This document shows positions 16,716 to 25,447 of a stretch of 64,000 bases of DNA, piece by piece. Every line of letters starts with the position of its first letter. The stretch's first letter is position 1. The position numbers were made by a program, and so were the translations under genes. The stretch covers positions 1 through 64,000 of the forward strand of contig NKIK01000021.1 of NCBI GenBank assembly GCA_002256115.1, read 5' to 3'. The notes under the pieces are model-generated. The model was given only the letters and a program-made list of their open reading frames with translations. It made no database searches and had not been told where the DNA came from. Source of the stretch: Burkholderiales bacterium PBB3 (lineage in GTDB: Bacteria > Pseudomonadota > Gammaproteobacteria > Burkholderiales > Burkholderiaceae_C).

Positions 16716-19091
16716 TTAAGCGGCAACCCACTGCAGGCCCGCCGCATGCGTGCGCACCAGCGCCTGAAATTCGGGCAGCGGCAGCGCCTGAGCCACCAAA
16801 AAGCCTTGTATTTCATGGCATCCGGCCGATGTCACCAGCTCCAGTTGGGCTGCGGTTTCCACCCCTTCGGCCACCGTGCGCATGGAGAGTGCTTTGGCGA
16901 GCTGCGAAATCATTTGAATGATCGCCTTGGCGTCGGTGCGGTTCAGCGCCTCTTGCACAAAAGACTGGTCAATCTTCAGTGTGTCAAACGGAAAGCGGCG
17001 CAAATAGGCCAGCGACGAATAACCTGTGCCAAAGTCATCCAGCGCAATGCGCACGCCCAGACTGCGCAGCGCGTGCAGCTGTTGCAGCACGCCATCGGCA
17101 TCGTCCATAAACGCGGATTCGGTGATTTCAAGCTCCAGGCGGTGGGCTTGCAAGCCGCTGTCGGCCAGCGCCTGGCGCACCAGCACCGCCAGATTGCCGC
17201 CGCGAAACTGCAGCGGCGACACATTCACCGCAATCGTCAGCCCCGACCCCAGCTTTTCCAGGGGCTCCAACTGCGTTAACAGCGCGCCGCAGCGGCAGGC
17301 CTCTTGCAGGGCCCATCGCCCCAGCGCATCTATCTTGCCGCTCTGCTCGGCAATGCCGATGAACTCCGTGGGGCTGAGCGTGCCCAGCGCCGGGTGGTCC
17401 CAACGCAGCAGGGCTTCAGCACCCACAATGCGCTGCGTTTGAATGTCCACTTTGGGTTGCCAGTGCAGTGCGAATTGGCCTTGTTCCAGTGCGGGGGCCA
17501 GGCCGTGCTCAATCATCAGCCGCCTGCGGCTGCGCTCCCCCATGGACGCCTCGTATTGCGCATAGTGGCCGCGCCCTGCAGCTTTGGCGGCGTAGAGCGC
17601 CGTGTCGGCCTGCACCAGCAGTTCGTCCACGCTGCAGCCACTGCCAGCCCACACCGCGCCGCCCACGCTGGCACCCACGCGCATATTGCGCTCGCCCAGT
17701 GCAATCGGGTTGGACAACAAGGCCTGCAAACGGTTGGCCACCATCTCGGCCTGTGCGCCATCGGCCGGGTGTTGCAAGAGGATGGCGAACTCATCACCGC
17801 CCAAGCGCGCGGCCAGGTCACCCGGGCGCAGGCAGCCGCGCAAGCGCCCGGCCACGGCTTTGAGCAAGTCATCACCGGCGGTATGGCCCCAGCTGTCGTT
17901 TACCGCTTTGAAATGGTCTAGGTCAATCATCAGCAAGGCCCCCGAGTCTTGGCGGTTGAGGGCGGCTGTCAGGTGTTCGCGCAGCGTAAACCGATTGGCC
18001 AAGCCGGTGAGCGAATCGGTGTGCGCCAGAAACTGCAGGCGCTGCTCGCTTTCTACCTTGGCCGTTACATCTGCCACCACCCCGCGCCAGCCGGTGGCCT
18101 GGCCTTGCAGGTTCAGCAGGCGTTTGCCATTGAGCACCAGATGGCGCACGCCCCGCTCCAGGCTCAGGCGCAGCGCCACATTGCGAAACGGATGCGCCTG
18201 TTGCAAGGCTTGCTCTAACGTTTGTGCGCCCGCAGGGTCGTGGGTATGCAGCAGTTGGGGTAGCGGTGTGCTGGCCAGTAGCACTGGATTGAGCTGCAAT
18301 AGCTCTAACAGGCGGGGCGATGGGTTGTGGACACGCCCCTCGTTATCAGCCTCCCACAGCGCTTCATCGGCGTGTTGTTCGAAGTCTTGCAGCAGCACCG
18401 CCAGCATTTGCTCTTGGCGCTCGGCGTGGGCTGTGGCCTTGAGCAGGGCGGTGGATTTACGCCAACTGTAGAGGGCCCCTACCATCACCATCGGGCCATA
18501 AAACCCCAGCAAAATAGCCACACCGGCCATGGTGGCGCTGGCGATTTGCAACATCGCACCAAAGGCGCACAGCATGTAGATGCTGGAATACACCAGGCTG
18601 GCGCGGGGCAGGGGGTTGAGTACAAAGCTACCAGCCCCCAGCATGCCGGTGTAGAGCGTGGCTATGATGATTTGCTGCCCGGCACTGGCGCTGCTAAACC
18701 AGCCCAGTGCCAAACTACCCCAAAGCAGTGCCAAGGTAGCCGCGTGCCAGGTGGCGCGCTTCACTGCGCGGGCCGAGGCCGATGTGATCTGGCGCTGCCG
18801 CCCGTGAAACCAACTGGCCAAAGTGCCCAAGGTCAGCAAAATCAGACAGGCCCACCAGAGCCACATGAGGGTGGATATTGCGTCGCGGTAAGACCACAGC
18901 ACCAGCGTGCCGCTGGCGGCATTGGCAAGCATGGTGTGGGGAGTCAGCCGCACCACGGCATTCAGGTGGGCACCCCGGATGAGGCCCATCTCCGTGCCGG
19001 GCTCGCTGTACATCTGGGCAATCTCAGCCCGCAGGCTGCCGATGTCTTTCGCGCTCAGGGCGAGCCTGTTGGTGTCTTGCCGATGTTCCAA
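16716..19091 (-). CDS. membrane GGDEF-EAL protein with PAS domain
   Basis: The 791-residue protein has an N-terminal membrane sensor of about six helices (residues 60-215), a PAS-like domain (about 225-340), a GGDEF domain with intact RLGGDEF (near 430) and a complete EAL domain (about 520-775, GAEALLRWDHP, then EITESAFM, DDFGTGYSSLAYLRRFP, KIDQSFV and AEGVET). Both catalytic halves look active, so it may make or break c-di-GMP depending on the signal. An N-terminal cytoplasmic extension of about 45 residues precedes the first helix. It is a single gene with no partner. The diguanylate cyclase at 8.8 kb is the other c-di-GMP protein in the window. Confidence 0.93.
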   Translation of the reverse strand: MEHRQDTNRLALSAKDIGSLRAEIAQMYSEPGTEMGLIRGAHLNAVVRLTPHTMLANAASGTLVLWSYRDAISTLMWLWWACLILLTLGTLASWFHGRQRQITSASARAVKRATWHAATLALLWGSLALGWFSSASAGQQIIIATLYTGMLGAGSFVLNPLPRASLVYSSIYMLCAFGAMLQIASATMAGVAILLGFYGPMVMVGALYSWRKSTALLKATAHAERQEQMLAVLLQDFEQHADEALWEADNEGRVHNPSPRLLELLQLNPVLLASTPLPQLLHTHDPAGAQTLEQALQQAHPFRNVALRLSLERGVRHLVLNGKRLLNLQGQATGWRGVVADVTAKVESEQRLQFLAHTDSLTGLANRFTLREHLTAALNRQDSGALLMIDLDHFKAVNDSWGHTAGDDLLKAVAGRLRGCLRPGDLAARLGGDEFAILLQHPADGAQAEMVANRLQALLSNPIALGERNMRVGASVGGAVWAGSGCSVDELLVQADTALYAAKAAGRGHYAQYEASMGERSRRRLMIEHGLAPALEQGQFALHWQPKVDIQTQRIVGAEALLRWDHPALGTLSPTEFIGIAEQSGKIDALGRWALQEACRCGALLTQLEPLEKLGSGLTIAVNVSPLQFRGGNLAVLVRQALADSGLQAHRLELEITESAFMDDADGVLQQLHALRSLGVRIALDDFGTGYSSLAYLRRFPFDTLKIDQSFVQEALNRTDAKAIIQMISQLAKALSMRTVAEGVETAAQLELVTSAGCHEIQGFLVAQALPLPEFQALVRTHAAGLQWVAA

Positions 19092-19163
19092 ATATCCCTC
19101 GTCTTAAGGCCGCTTGCGCTGCAGTATTGCTGGAAAGCGCCACGGCGTAAAGACTTTGCGTGG

Positions 19164-19748
19164 CTAAGTACGCCGTTTGGCGGCGGTGTGCAGGTAGCCC
19201 GCCAGCGCGTCGGCACTGGCGTGCAACGCTGTCTCGGGCAAAAGCTGCAATGTGGCCCAGGCACTGTGTCCGTCGGCGTCCGTGTGGCGGCCCACCTGCA
19301 GCACGCCGCTGACTTCTACCAGGCCGTCCAGGTGGGGCACCGTCCAGCCCTGGTGGGCATCGTCCAGCATCACCCGCACCGCTACAGGGGCCTGGCCATC
19401 GCCGCCGCTGGCCCGCAACTCATCCACCCGGCAGGGGCGGGCGGTCAGTAAAAAACCACCAGGGCGGGCCTGCGCTTGGGGCAGCATGTAGCCTACCAAG
19501 CGCACTCTTTTGCCCTCGGCCTGGCGAAGGTGCTCACTGATTTCGGGTGTGGGGTTGCCATCGTTGCCAGGGCAGGGGGCAAAAAAATGCCGAAACCGCA
19601 GCTCTTGGCCCTGGCGCGCATTGGCCGGAACCCAATGCGCCGCGGCGGAGCCCATCCACATGGCGGCCGTGGTGGCCAAAATGAACTTGAGCGGCGCACC
19701 CAAACAGCCGGGTTTGAGAAGCGCCATCGAGAATTGCAGCGGTTTCAT
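19164..19748 (-). CDS. exported protein, distantly DUF3299-like
   Basis: The 194-residue protein starts after GAGGGAA. It has a hydrophobic signal-like segment at about residues 18-37, ending in AAAHW. The centre reads RVRLVGYMLPQAQARPGGFLLTARPCRVDE and PVAVRVMLDDAHQGWTVPHLDGLVEVSGVLQVG. This recalls the small OB-like DUF3299 lipoproteins (GYMVP followed by FLL), but the resemblance is weak. A periplasmic location is likely. It sits between the GGDEF-EAL gene and the FecR-like gene on the same strand, and the 65-nt gap to the latter leaves cotranscription open. Confidence 0.5.
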   Translation of the reverse strand: MKPLQFSMALLKPGCLGAPLKFILATTAAMWMGSAAAHWVPANARQGQELRFRHFFAPCPGNDGNPTPEISEHLRQAEGKRVRLVGYMLPQAQARPGGFLLTARPCRVDELRASGGDGQAPVAVRVMLDDAHQGWTVPHLDGLVEVSGVLQVGRHTDADGHSAWATLQLLPETALHASADALAGYLHTAAKRRT

Positions 19749-19813
19749 GGTGTGTTCCCTCAGAACACACGAGCGTACAAACCGGGCGTTACAGGCCGGT
19801 GACAGCGCTGCGC

Positions 19814-20527
19814 TTACAGGTAGCCGCTACCGTCTTTAGTGCCTTTTTTGCCAGCGATTTGCCAAGCGGTGCGCTGGTTGGCCAAGCGGGCCAAAAATTC
19901 AAGCTCTTCATCGGTGTGGTTAATGGCTTTGGCCGGTGTCAGCATCTTCCCATTATTGGGTGCCACCTCACCCCAATACGCCTGGTGGTATTCCGACTGA
20001 CTGACCGCACGGTCGGCACCGGCCGCCATATCCACGGTGCCATAGCAATTGCAAAAATAGCTGCGACCACCCTGGTTGGCAAAAATCTCTGTGTACACGC
20101 CGGTACCGCGGATACCTGCTGTCAGGGTGGGCGTGGTGATCTGGCGGCTAGAGCCCCGGCCCCAGACGCTAACTACGGCACCGCTGAGCAAACGCAGCAG
20201 GCTTACCGCCGTCAAGCTGGGGCCGCGCTCGACGGTCATCATGGAATTCTGGCGCACATGAAAAGAGGAATTGCCCAGCACAAAGATCAGTGTGGACTTG
20301 GGGCCGGTGGTGATCTGATCACCGGTCTGGATGGTTTGCTGGGGCAGCAGCGTGCTGCCATTGACCAGGGCATCGCCCATGAGCTGCACCACGTTACTGC
20401 GCGATTGGGCTTGCACGGTGGCTGCCCCGCCCCATGCGGCCCAGGCAGCGGCGGCCTGTAAAAAGTCGCGGCGTTGAAACCAGGTCACTTCCTGGTCGGT
20501 GCGGCCTTGCAAATGGTGCTGCGTCAT
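19814..20527 (-). CDS. FecR-domain protein with Tat-type signal
   Basis: The 237-residue protein has an N-terminal twin-arginine motif (QRRDFLQAAAAWAAW) and a cleavage region at VQAQ. The FecR-type beta domain follows (about residues 50-150: LMGDALVNGSTLLPQQTIQTGDQITTG, then STLIFVLGNSSFHVR, LLRLLSGAVVSVWG and ITTPTLTAGIRGTGVYTEI). An FCNCYG dicysteine motif lies near residue 160. The domain is shared with FecR signal transducers, but there is no N-terminal anti-sigma part, so it is an exported FecR-like protein. Its ATG overlaps the BPSS1780-family stop by ATGA. Confidence 0.75.
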   Translation of the reverse strand: MTQHHLQGRTDQEVTWFQRRDFLQAAAAWAAWGGAATVQAQSRSNVVQLMGDALVNGSTLLPQQTIQTGDQITTGPKSTLIFVLGNSSFHVRQNSMMTVERGPSLTAVSLLRLLSGAVVSVWGRGSSRQITTPTLTAGIRGTGVYTEIFANQGGRSYFCNCYGTVDMAAGADRAVSQSEYHQAYWGEVAPNNGKMLTPAKAINHTDEELEFLARLANQRTAWQIAGKKGTKDGSGYL

Positions 20528-21303
20528 GGGGATTCTCCGGTGGGGATCTCAAAACTGTCTGCGAATGTGAAGTACTGCGATGTGAAAAACATCGCGGCGA
20601 TCAGCATCATGGTGGGCATCATGATGGCGGCCAAAATGCCCGCCTCACCCAGCAGGCCGCCCACCGTAGCCACCAGCATGCCGGTGGCCATGGACAAGCC
20701 CATCCAGGCCAGGCCGTAGACGATGAAGGCGGTCAAATTCTGGCGGCACGCCATGAAGCTGAAAAACACGCTTTTGACCGGCGCCACGCCATGCCAGTGC
20801 ACCAGCGCAGGGGCATGCCAAAACGCCAGAGACACGGGGGTGTACAGCGCCGTGGCCAGCAGTGCCGCCAACAAAAAGCTGTCGTCCTTGACCAAATCTA
20901 TCGTCAGGTTGCCGCCTAGCAGGTAGATGCGGGCAAACTGGCCGCCATCCACCAGCGCCGATGCACCCATGACCAGTACGATGGCTACGGCATACAGCGC
21001 GCCCAAGGTCAAGATGGCCTGCAGCCCCGCTGGGCCTTGCCGAAACGCGGCCACCAGCTCCCAGGGCATGGGAAAGCGACCCTCATGTGCCTGGCGCGAC
21101 GCGACCATAAACCCGGCGGTAAAGCCCGGTAGCAACAGCAGGGCGATCACATTGCCAATGACAGGGATCAGGCTCAGGATAGACGCCAGCGCCAGAAACA
21201 TGAAGAACAAACCCGACAGCGCCAAAGGCTGGCGGAAGAAAGTACGCACGCCCATGCGCAGCCACTGTGTGCCGTGGCGGGCTGGGACCGGGTTGAGCTT
21301 CAT
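20524..21303 (-). CDS. BPSS1780 family integral membrane protein
   Basis: The 259-residue protein begins with the typical family N-terminus (NPVPARHGTQWLRMGVRTFFRQP) and has about five to six membrane helices. The family is found in Burkholderiales and relatives and has no established function. The start at 21303 is fixed by the ATGA overlap with the thrB stop. It is the middle gene of an operon thrB - this gene - FecR-like gene, each pair overlapping by 4 nt, so the three proteins are translated in a coupled way. Confidence 0.85.
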   Translation of the reverse strand: MKLNPVPARHGTQWLRMGVRTFFRQPLALSGLFFMFLALASILSLIPVIGNVIALLLLPGFTAGFMVASRQAHEGRFPMPWELVAAFRQGPAGLQAILTLGALYAVAIVLVMGASALVDGGQFARIYLLGGNLTIDLVKDDSFLLAALLATALYTPVSLAFWHAPALVHWHGVAPVKSVFFSFMACRQNLTAFIVYGLAWMGLSMATGMLVATVGGLLGEAGILAAIMMPTMMLIAAMFFTSQYFTFADSFEIPTGESP

Positions 21304-22289
21304 GCGGCTTGGCCTTGCAGGCAATCTAGTGTCAGTGGCTGGGCCACGCGCTGGCGCAAAACGCGCTCAAAGTGGCTTGGGTCGTGCGCCTTCAGCATAG
21401 AGGCCTCGCGCGGCAAATGGAAATCCCACAAACGCGAGATCCAGAAGCGCAGCGCCCCGGCGCGCACTAGCGCAGGCAGCAGCTCTCGTTCCTGGGATTG
21501 CAGCGGTCGCACCTCGGTGTAGGCATCAAGAAACGCGCGGGTGCGCTCCAGGTCCATGGCACCGGTCGGCAAATCAATGCACCAGTCATTCAGGCACACG
21601 GCAATGTCAAACAGCCAGGCATCCACGCCCGCAAAGTAAAAGTCAAAGAAGCCTGTTAGCTCGGGCTCTGCGCCCTCCGCACTATCAAACATCACGTTGT
21701 CGCGGAACAAATCGGCATGGATAGCGCCACGCGGCAGCGCACCGTAGGCAGCCTTGGCTGCTGTGTGATTTTGGTAGGCCAGCTCGGATTGCAGCAGTGC
21801 GGCTTGCTCGGGTGTTAAAAATGGCAGGATCACGGGCGTAGTTTCGTTCCACCAGGCCAGGCCGCGCAAATTGGGTTGGCGTAATTCAAAGTCGCGCCCG
21901 GCCAAGTGCATACGCGCCAGCATGGCACCTACGCGTTCGCAGTGCAGGGCGGTGGGCGCCAGTTCGCTCTTGCCCTTGAGCCGGTTGACCACTGCGGCAG
22001 GTTTGCCATTCAGACTGTGCAGCACGTCGCCATCGGCATTAGACGCCGGGTCCGGCACCGGAATGCCATGAAAAGCCAGGTGCTTCATCAGCCGCAGGTA
22101 AAACGGCAGCTGTTCAGCGGTCAGCCGCTCAAACAGGGTCAGCACCAGGGCCGATGCATCGGTAGTGACAAAGTAGTTGGTGTTCTCAATGCCACCCGAG
22201 CAGCCCTGCATTTCTTGCAGGTTGCCGAGTTTGAGGGATTGAAGGAAAGTGTTGGCCTCGTCGAACGAGACCTCTGTGTAGACCGCCAT
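21300..22289 (-). CDS. thrB: homoserine kinase (ThrB, APH-like type)
   Basis: The 329-residue enzyme phosphorylates L-homoserine in threonine synthesis. It is the aminoglycoside-phosphotransferase-like form, not the GHMP form. The N-terminus MAVYTEVSFDEA is typical, as are GGIENTNYFV, the catalytic loop GAIHADLFRDNVMF and the metal site GFFDFYFAGVDAWLFDIAV. The start is at 22289; a longer open frame continues upstream through Repeat B and antisense to polA but has no biological support. The gene leads the operon with the BPSS1780 and FecR-like genes and is divergent from polA. Confidence 0.93.
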   Translation of the reverse strand: MAVYTEVSFDEANTFLQSLKLGNLQEMQGCSGGIENTNYFVTTDASALVLTLFERLTAEQLPFYLRLMKHLAFHGIPVPDPASNADGDVLHSLNGKPAAVVNRLKGKSELAPTALHCERVGAMLARMHLAGRDFELRQPNLRGLAWWNETTPVILPFLTPEQAALLQSELAYQNHTAAKAAYGALPRGAIHADLFRDNVMFDSAEGAEPELTGFFDFYFAGVDAWLFDIAVCLNDWCIDLPTGAMDLERTRAFLDAYTEVRPLQSQERELLPALVRAGALRFWISRLWDFHLPREASMLKAHDPSHFERVLRQRVAQPLTLDCLQGQAA

Positions 22290-22327
22290 GGTTGAATTGT
22301 AGGGCTCCGAGGGGTTCAACAGCCCGC

Positions 22328-22420
22328 AGGGCAGGCCGGGATGGGCGTTCTGCGTAGGTAAAAGGAAGGAGCCCGGAGGGCGGGGGGACACGAAGCAGAA
22401 CGTCCATCCCGGCCTGCCCT
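22328..22420 (-). repeat. Repeat B copy 2, long hairpin with conserved loop
   Basis: The arms 22328-22353 and 22395-22420 are 26 nt each with 25 of 26 positions complementary. The 41-nt loop, read on the minus strand, matches the loop of copy 1 at both ends (TTCGTGTCCCCC and CCTTTTACCTAC). It lies in the 162-nt gap between the divergent thrB and polA genes. Confidence 0.88.
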
Positions 22421-22451
22421 GAGCGAATATCCAACAAAAGCACAGTGCAAA

Positions 22452-25295
22452 ATGCCCCCCATGACCGAAACCAAGAAAACCCTGCTGCTGGTAGACGGCT
22501 CCAGCTACCTCTACCGTGCCTTCTTTGCCGGTGGCGACTCCATGAGCACCACACTGCCCGACGGCACCGTGCAAAAAACCGGTGCCATTCGCATCATGAT
22601 CAACATGATGCAGAGCCTGCGCAAAGAAGTGCCCGCGGACTACGTGGCCTGCGTATTTGACGCCAAAGGCCCGACCTTTCGGGACACCATCTACCCCGAA
22701 TACAAAGCCAATCGCTCCCCCATGCCGGATGACTTGCGCAGCCAGATCGCCCCCATCCACGAGGTGGTACGCCTGCTGGGCTGGACCGTGCTGGACGTGC
22801 CCGGCGTAGAAGCGGATGACGTCATCGGCACGCTGGCCGTGGTCGCCGCCAACCAGGGTATTGAAGTGATCGTCAGCAGCGGCGACAAAGACCTGGCGCA
22901 GTTGGTCAACGAACACATCACCATCATCGACACCATGAACGGCAAGCGCCGTGATCTGGCGGGTGTGCAAGAAGAATTTGGCGTACCTGCGCACCTGATG
23001 CTGGACTACCAGACCCTGGTGGGCGACACCGTGGACAACGTGCCGGGCGTGCCCAAAGTGGGCCCCAAGACGGCCGTAAAGTGGCTGCAAGAGTACGGGT
23101 CTTTGCAGGGCGTGGTGGACAACGCCGCAAATATCAAAGGCGTGGTGGGCGAGAACCTGCGCGGCGCTTTGGGCTGGTTGCCGACCGGGCGATCCTTGCT
23201 CACCATCAAGACCGACTGCGACTTGAAGGAATGGTTGCCCGGACTGCCTGCTATGGAATCTATAGCTGCTCCCGCACTATCCACGGCTTCATTGCGTGAT
23301 TTTTATCTGAAATACGGCTTCAAAGGCCTGGCCAAGGCGCTGGAGGGGGCGGGCGACCCCGCGCCAGCGGGAAAAGGGGTTGGAGCCAGCTCCGCTTCGC
23401 TGCGTGGATCCGACCCGATTTCCTCCGAGCCCGGTCTGTTTGATGAAGCCAGCGCGGCATCTGCCCCGGCCCCCAAGGAGCCGCGCGTGCCGAATGCGGG
23501 TTACGACACCATCCGGACTTGGGAGGCCTTTGATTCGTGGTTGACCAAATTGCAAGCGGCCGAGCTGGTGGCACTGGATACCGAAACCACCTCGCTGGAT
23601 GAAATGCGTGCCGAGATCGTGGGGATTTCGTTCAGTGTGGAGCCGGGCAAGGCGGCCTATATTCCGCTGGCCCACCGCTACCCCGATGCGCCTGAACAGC
23701 TCAACCGAGAAGAGGTGCTGGCCAAGCTCAAGCCCTGGCTGGAAAACCCAGCCGCGCACAAGCTGGGCCAGCATGTGAAGTACGACCGCCATGTGTTTGC
23801 CAACCACGGTATTGAAGTGCAGGGCTATGCCCATGACACCATGCTGCAAAGTTATGTGCTGGAGGTGCATATGCCCCACGGCCTGAGCAGCCTGGCCGAG
23901 CGCCATGTAGGCCGCAGTGGCATCAGCTTTGAAGACCTGTGCGGCAAGGGTGCCAGCCAGATTTCCTTCGACCAGGTGGACATTGCCAAGGCGGCGGAAT
24001 ACTCCTGTGAAGACTCGGATCAGACACTGGACGTGCACCGCGTGCTGTGGCCGCAACTGGAAGCGAATGACAAGCTTAAGTTCATTTACGAACTAGAGAT
24101 GACCAGCAGTGAAACCCTGTACCGCATTGAGCGCAATGGTGTGCTGATTGATGCGCCCACCTTGGCCAAGCAAAGCCATGAAATCGGCCAGCGCATCCTG
24201 CAACTGGAGGCCGAAGCCTATGAGATAGCGGGCCAGCCCTTCAACCTGAGCAGCCCCAAACAACTGGGAGAAATTTTCTTTGACAAGCTGGGCATGCCGG
24301 TCGTCAAGAAAACCGCCACCGGCGCACGCAGCACCGATGAAGAAGTGCTGGAGAAACTGGCCGAAGACTACCCCCTGCCCGCCAAGCTGCTGGAGCACCG
24401 GGGGCTGGCCAAACTCAAAGGCACCTACACCGACAAACTAGCCCTGCTGGCGCTGCCGCGCACGGGTCGCGTGCACACCCACTATGCGCAGGCCGTGGCC
24501 GTGACGGGGCGGCTCAGTAGCAATGACCCCAATTTGCAAAACATCCCCATCCGCACGCCTGAGGGCCGCCGCGTGCGCGAGGCCTTTGTGGCCCCGGCGG
24601 GTAGCGTCATAGCCAGTGCTGATTACAGCCAGATCGAGCTGCGCATCATGGCCCACATCAGTGGCGACGCGGCCTTGCTCAAGGCGTTTCATGACGGCAT
24701 AGACGTGCACCGCGCTACGGCGGCCGAAGTATTTGGTGTGCCGGTAGAGCAGGTGGCCTCGGAGCAGCGGCGCTATGCCAAGGTGATTAACTTTGGCTTG
24801 ATCTACGGCATGAGTGCCTACGGCTTGGCGCGCAACTTGGGCATCGACAACACGGCGGCCAAGAACTACATCGCCCGCTACTTTGAACGCTACCCCGGTG
24901 TCAAAACTTATATGGAAAGCACGCGCGAACTGGCCAAAAAGCAGGGCTATGTGGAGACTGTATTTGGTCGGCGGCTGCAGCTTGCAGGCATCCAATCCGC
25001 CAAGGGTGCACAACTGGCAGGCCTGGAGCGTGCCGCCATTAACGCGCCCATGCAGGGCACGGCGGCGGACCTGATCAAGCTCAGCATGAACACGGTGCAA
25101 CAGGTGCTGGACGCCGAGCAGCGTGCCACCAAAATGATCATGCAGGTGCACGATGAGCTGGTGTTTGAAGTACCGCTGGGTGAAGTGGATTGGCTCAAGG
25201 AAGCCATACCGCGCCTGATGGCGGGTGTGGCCGACCTGAAAGTCCCACTTTTGGCCGAGGTGGGGGTCGGAGAAAACTGGGACAAGGCGCACTAA
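22452..25295 (+). CDS. polA: DNA polymerase I
   Basis: The 947-residue protein has all three domains. The 5'-3' exonuclease begins LLLVDGSSYLYRAFFA and includes VEADDVIGTLA, GDKDLAQLV and YQTLVGDTVDNVPG. The 3'-5' proofreading domain (from about 350) keeps its acidic residues in DTETTSLDE, KYDRHVFANHG and YSCEDSDQTL. The polymerase domain has motif A DYSQIELRIMAH, motif B RRYAKVINFGLIYGMSAYG and motif C MQVHDELVFEVP. It functions in Okazaki fragment maturation and excision repair. Repeat A copy 6 sits at about residues 267-284, near the end of the exonuclease domain, and encodes ESIAAPALSTA without shifting the frame. An ATG at 22461 is an alternative start. Confidence 0.97.
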   Translation: MPPMTETKKTLLLVDGSSYLYRAFFAGGDSMSTTLPDGTVQKTGAIRIMINMMQSLRKEVPADYVACVFDAKGPTFRDTIYPEYKANRSPMPDDLRSQIAPIHEVVRLLGWTVLDVPGVEADDVIGTLAVVAANQGIEVIVSSGDKDLAQLVNEHITIIDTMNGKRRDLAGVQEEFGVPAHLMLDYQTLVGDTVDNVPGVPKVGPKTAVKWLQEYGSLQGVVDNAANIKGVVGENLRGALGWLPTGRSLLTIKTDCDLKEWLPGLPAMESIAAPALSTASLRDFYLKYGFKGLAKALEGAGDPAPAGKGVGASSASLRGSDPISSEPGLFDEASAASAPAPKEPRVPNAGYDTIRTWEAFDSWLTKLQAAELVALDTETTSLDEMRAEIVGISFSVEPGKAAYIPLAHRYPDAPEQLNREEVLAKLKPWLENPAAHKLGQHVKYDRHVFANHGIEVQGYAHDTMLQSYVLEVHMPHGLSSLAERHVGRSGISFEDLCGKGASQISFDQVDIAKAAEYSCEDSDQTLDVHRVLWPQLEANDKLKFIYELEMTSSETLYRIERNGVLIDAPTLAKQSHEIGQRILQLEAEAYEIAGQPFNLSSPKQLGEIFFDKLGMPVVKKTATGARSTDEEVLEKLAEDYPLPAKLLEHRGLAKLKGTYTDKLALLALPRTGRVHTHYAQAVAVTGRLSSNDPNLQNIPIRTPEGRRVREAFVAPAGSVIASADYSQIELRIMAHISGDAALLKAFHDGIDVHRATAAEVFGVPVEQVASEQRRYAKVINFGLIYGMSAYGLARNLGIDNTAAKNYIARYFERYPGVKTYMESTRELAKKQGYVETVFGRRLQLAGIQSAKGAQLAGLERAAINAPMQGTAADLIKLSMNTVQQVLDAEQRATKMIMQVHDELVFEVPLGEVDWLKEAIPRLMAGVADLKVPLLAEVGVGENWDKAH
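23250..23303 (-). repeat. Repeat A copy 6, inside polA
   Basis: A copy in reverse orientation. The reverse complement of the core (CTCCCGCACTATCCAC) is intact, AGCT is at 23264-23267 and TAGC (as GCTA) at 23250-23253, with exactly 10 nt between. The distal part beyond 23290 is degenerate. It is read through in frame by polA. Confidence 0.88.
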
Positions 25296-25331
25296 TTTGG
25301 TGATACTTGAGGCCGGGGTAAAAACAAAGAA

Positions 25332-25351
25332 GGGCCCGTTTCAACGGGCCC
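25332..25351. other. GC-rich hairpin between polA and the chemotaxis receptor
   Basis: There is a perfect 9-bp stem GGGCCCGTT / AACGGGCCC with a 2-nt loop. On the plus strand it lacks a T-run and lies just before the Shine-Dalgarno AGGAG. On the minus strand it is followed by TTCTTTGTTTTT, so it fits an intrinsic terminator only in that direction, where no gene is seen. Confidence 0.6.
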
Positions 25352-25367
25352 ACCAGGAGACAACAAC

Positions 25368-25447
25368 ATGATTTCGCTAAGCTACAAGGCGCGTCCAAAC
25401 TCTGGATATTCATCCTGCTGGTCATCGTTTCTATCTGCGCCGTAGCC
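25368..25447 (+). other. displaced N-terminus of the chemotaxis receptor
   Basis: An ATG at 25368 follows AGGAG at a good distance, but its own frame ends after 25 codons. In the frame of the downstream receptor the same bases read [19 protein letters not shown] and continue into a membrane helix. The loss of one base at codon 2 would explain this. Confidence 0.6.

Noticed and set aside
21300-23090. A 596-codon minus-strand open frame that would extend thrB over Repeat B and antisense to polA
   Set aside because: Only the last 329 codons match homoserine kinase; the rest is antisense to polA and runs through a hairpin repeat.
25332-25351. The GGGCCCGTT hairpin as the polA terminator
   Set aside because: There is no T-run after it on the plus strand; the T-rich side lies in the opposite direction, where no gene ends.
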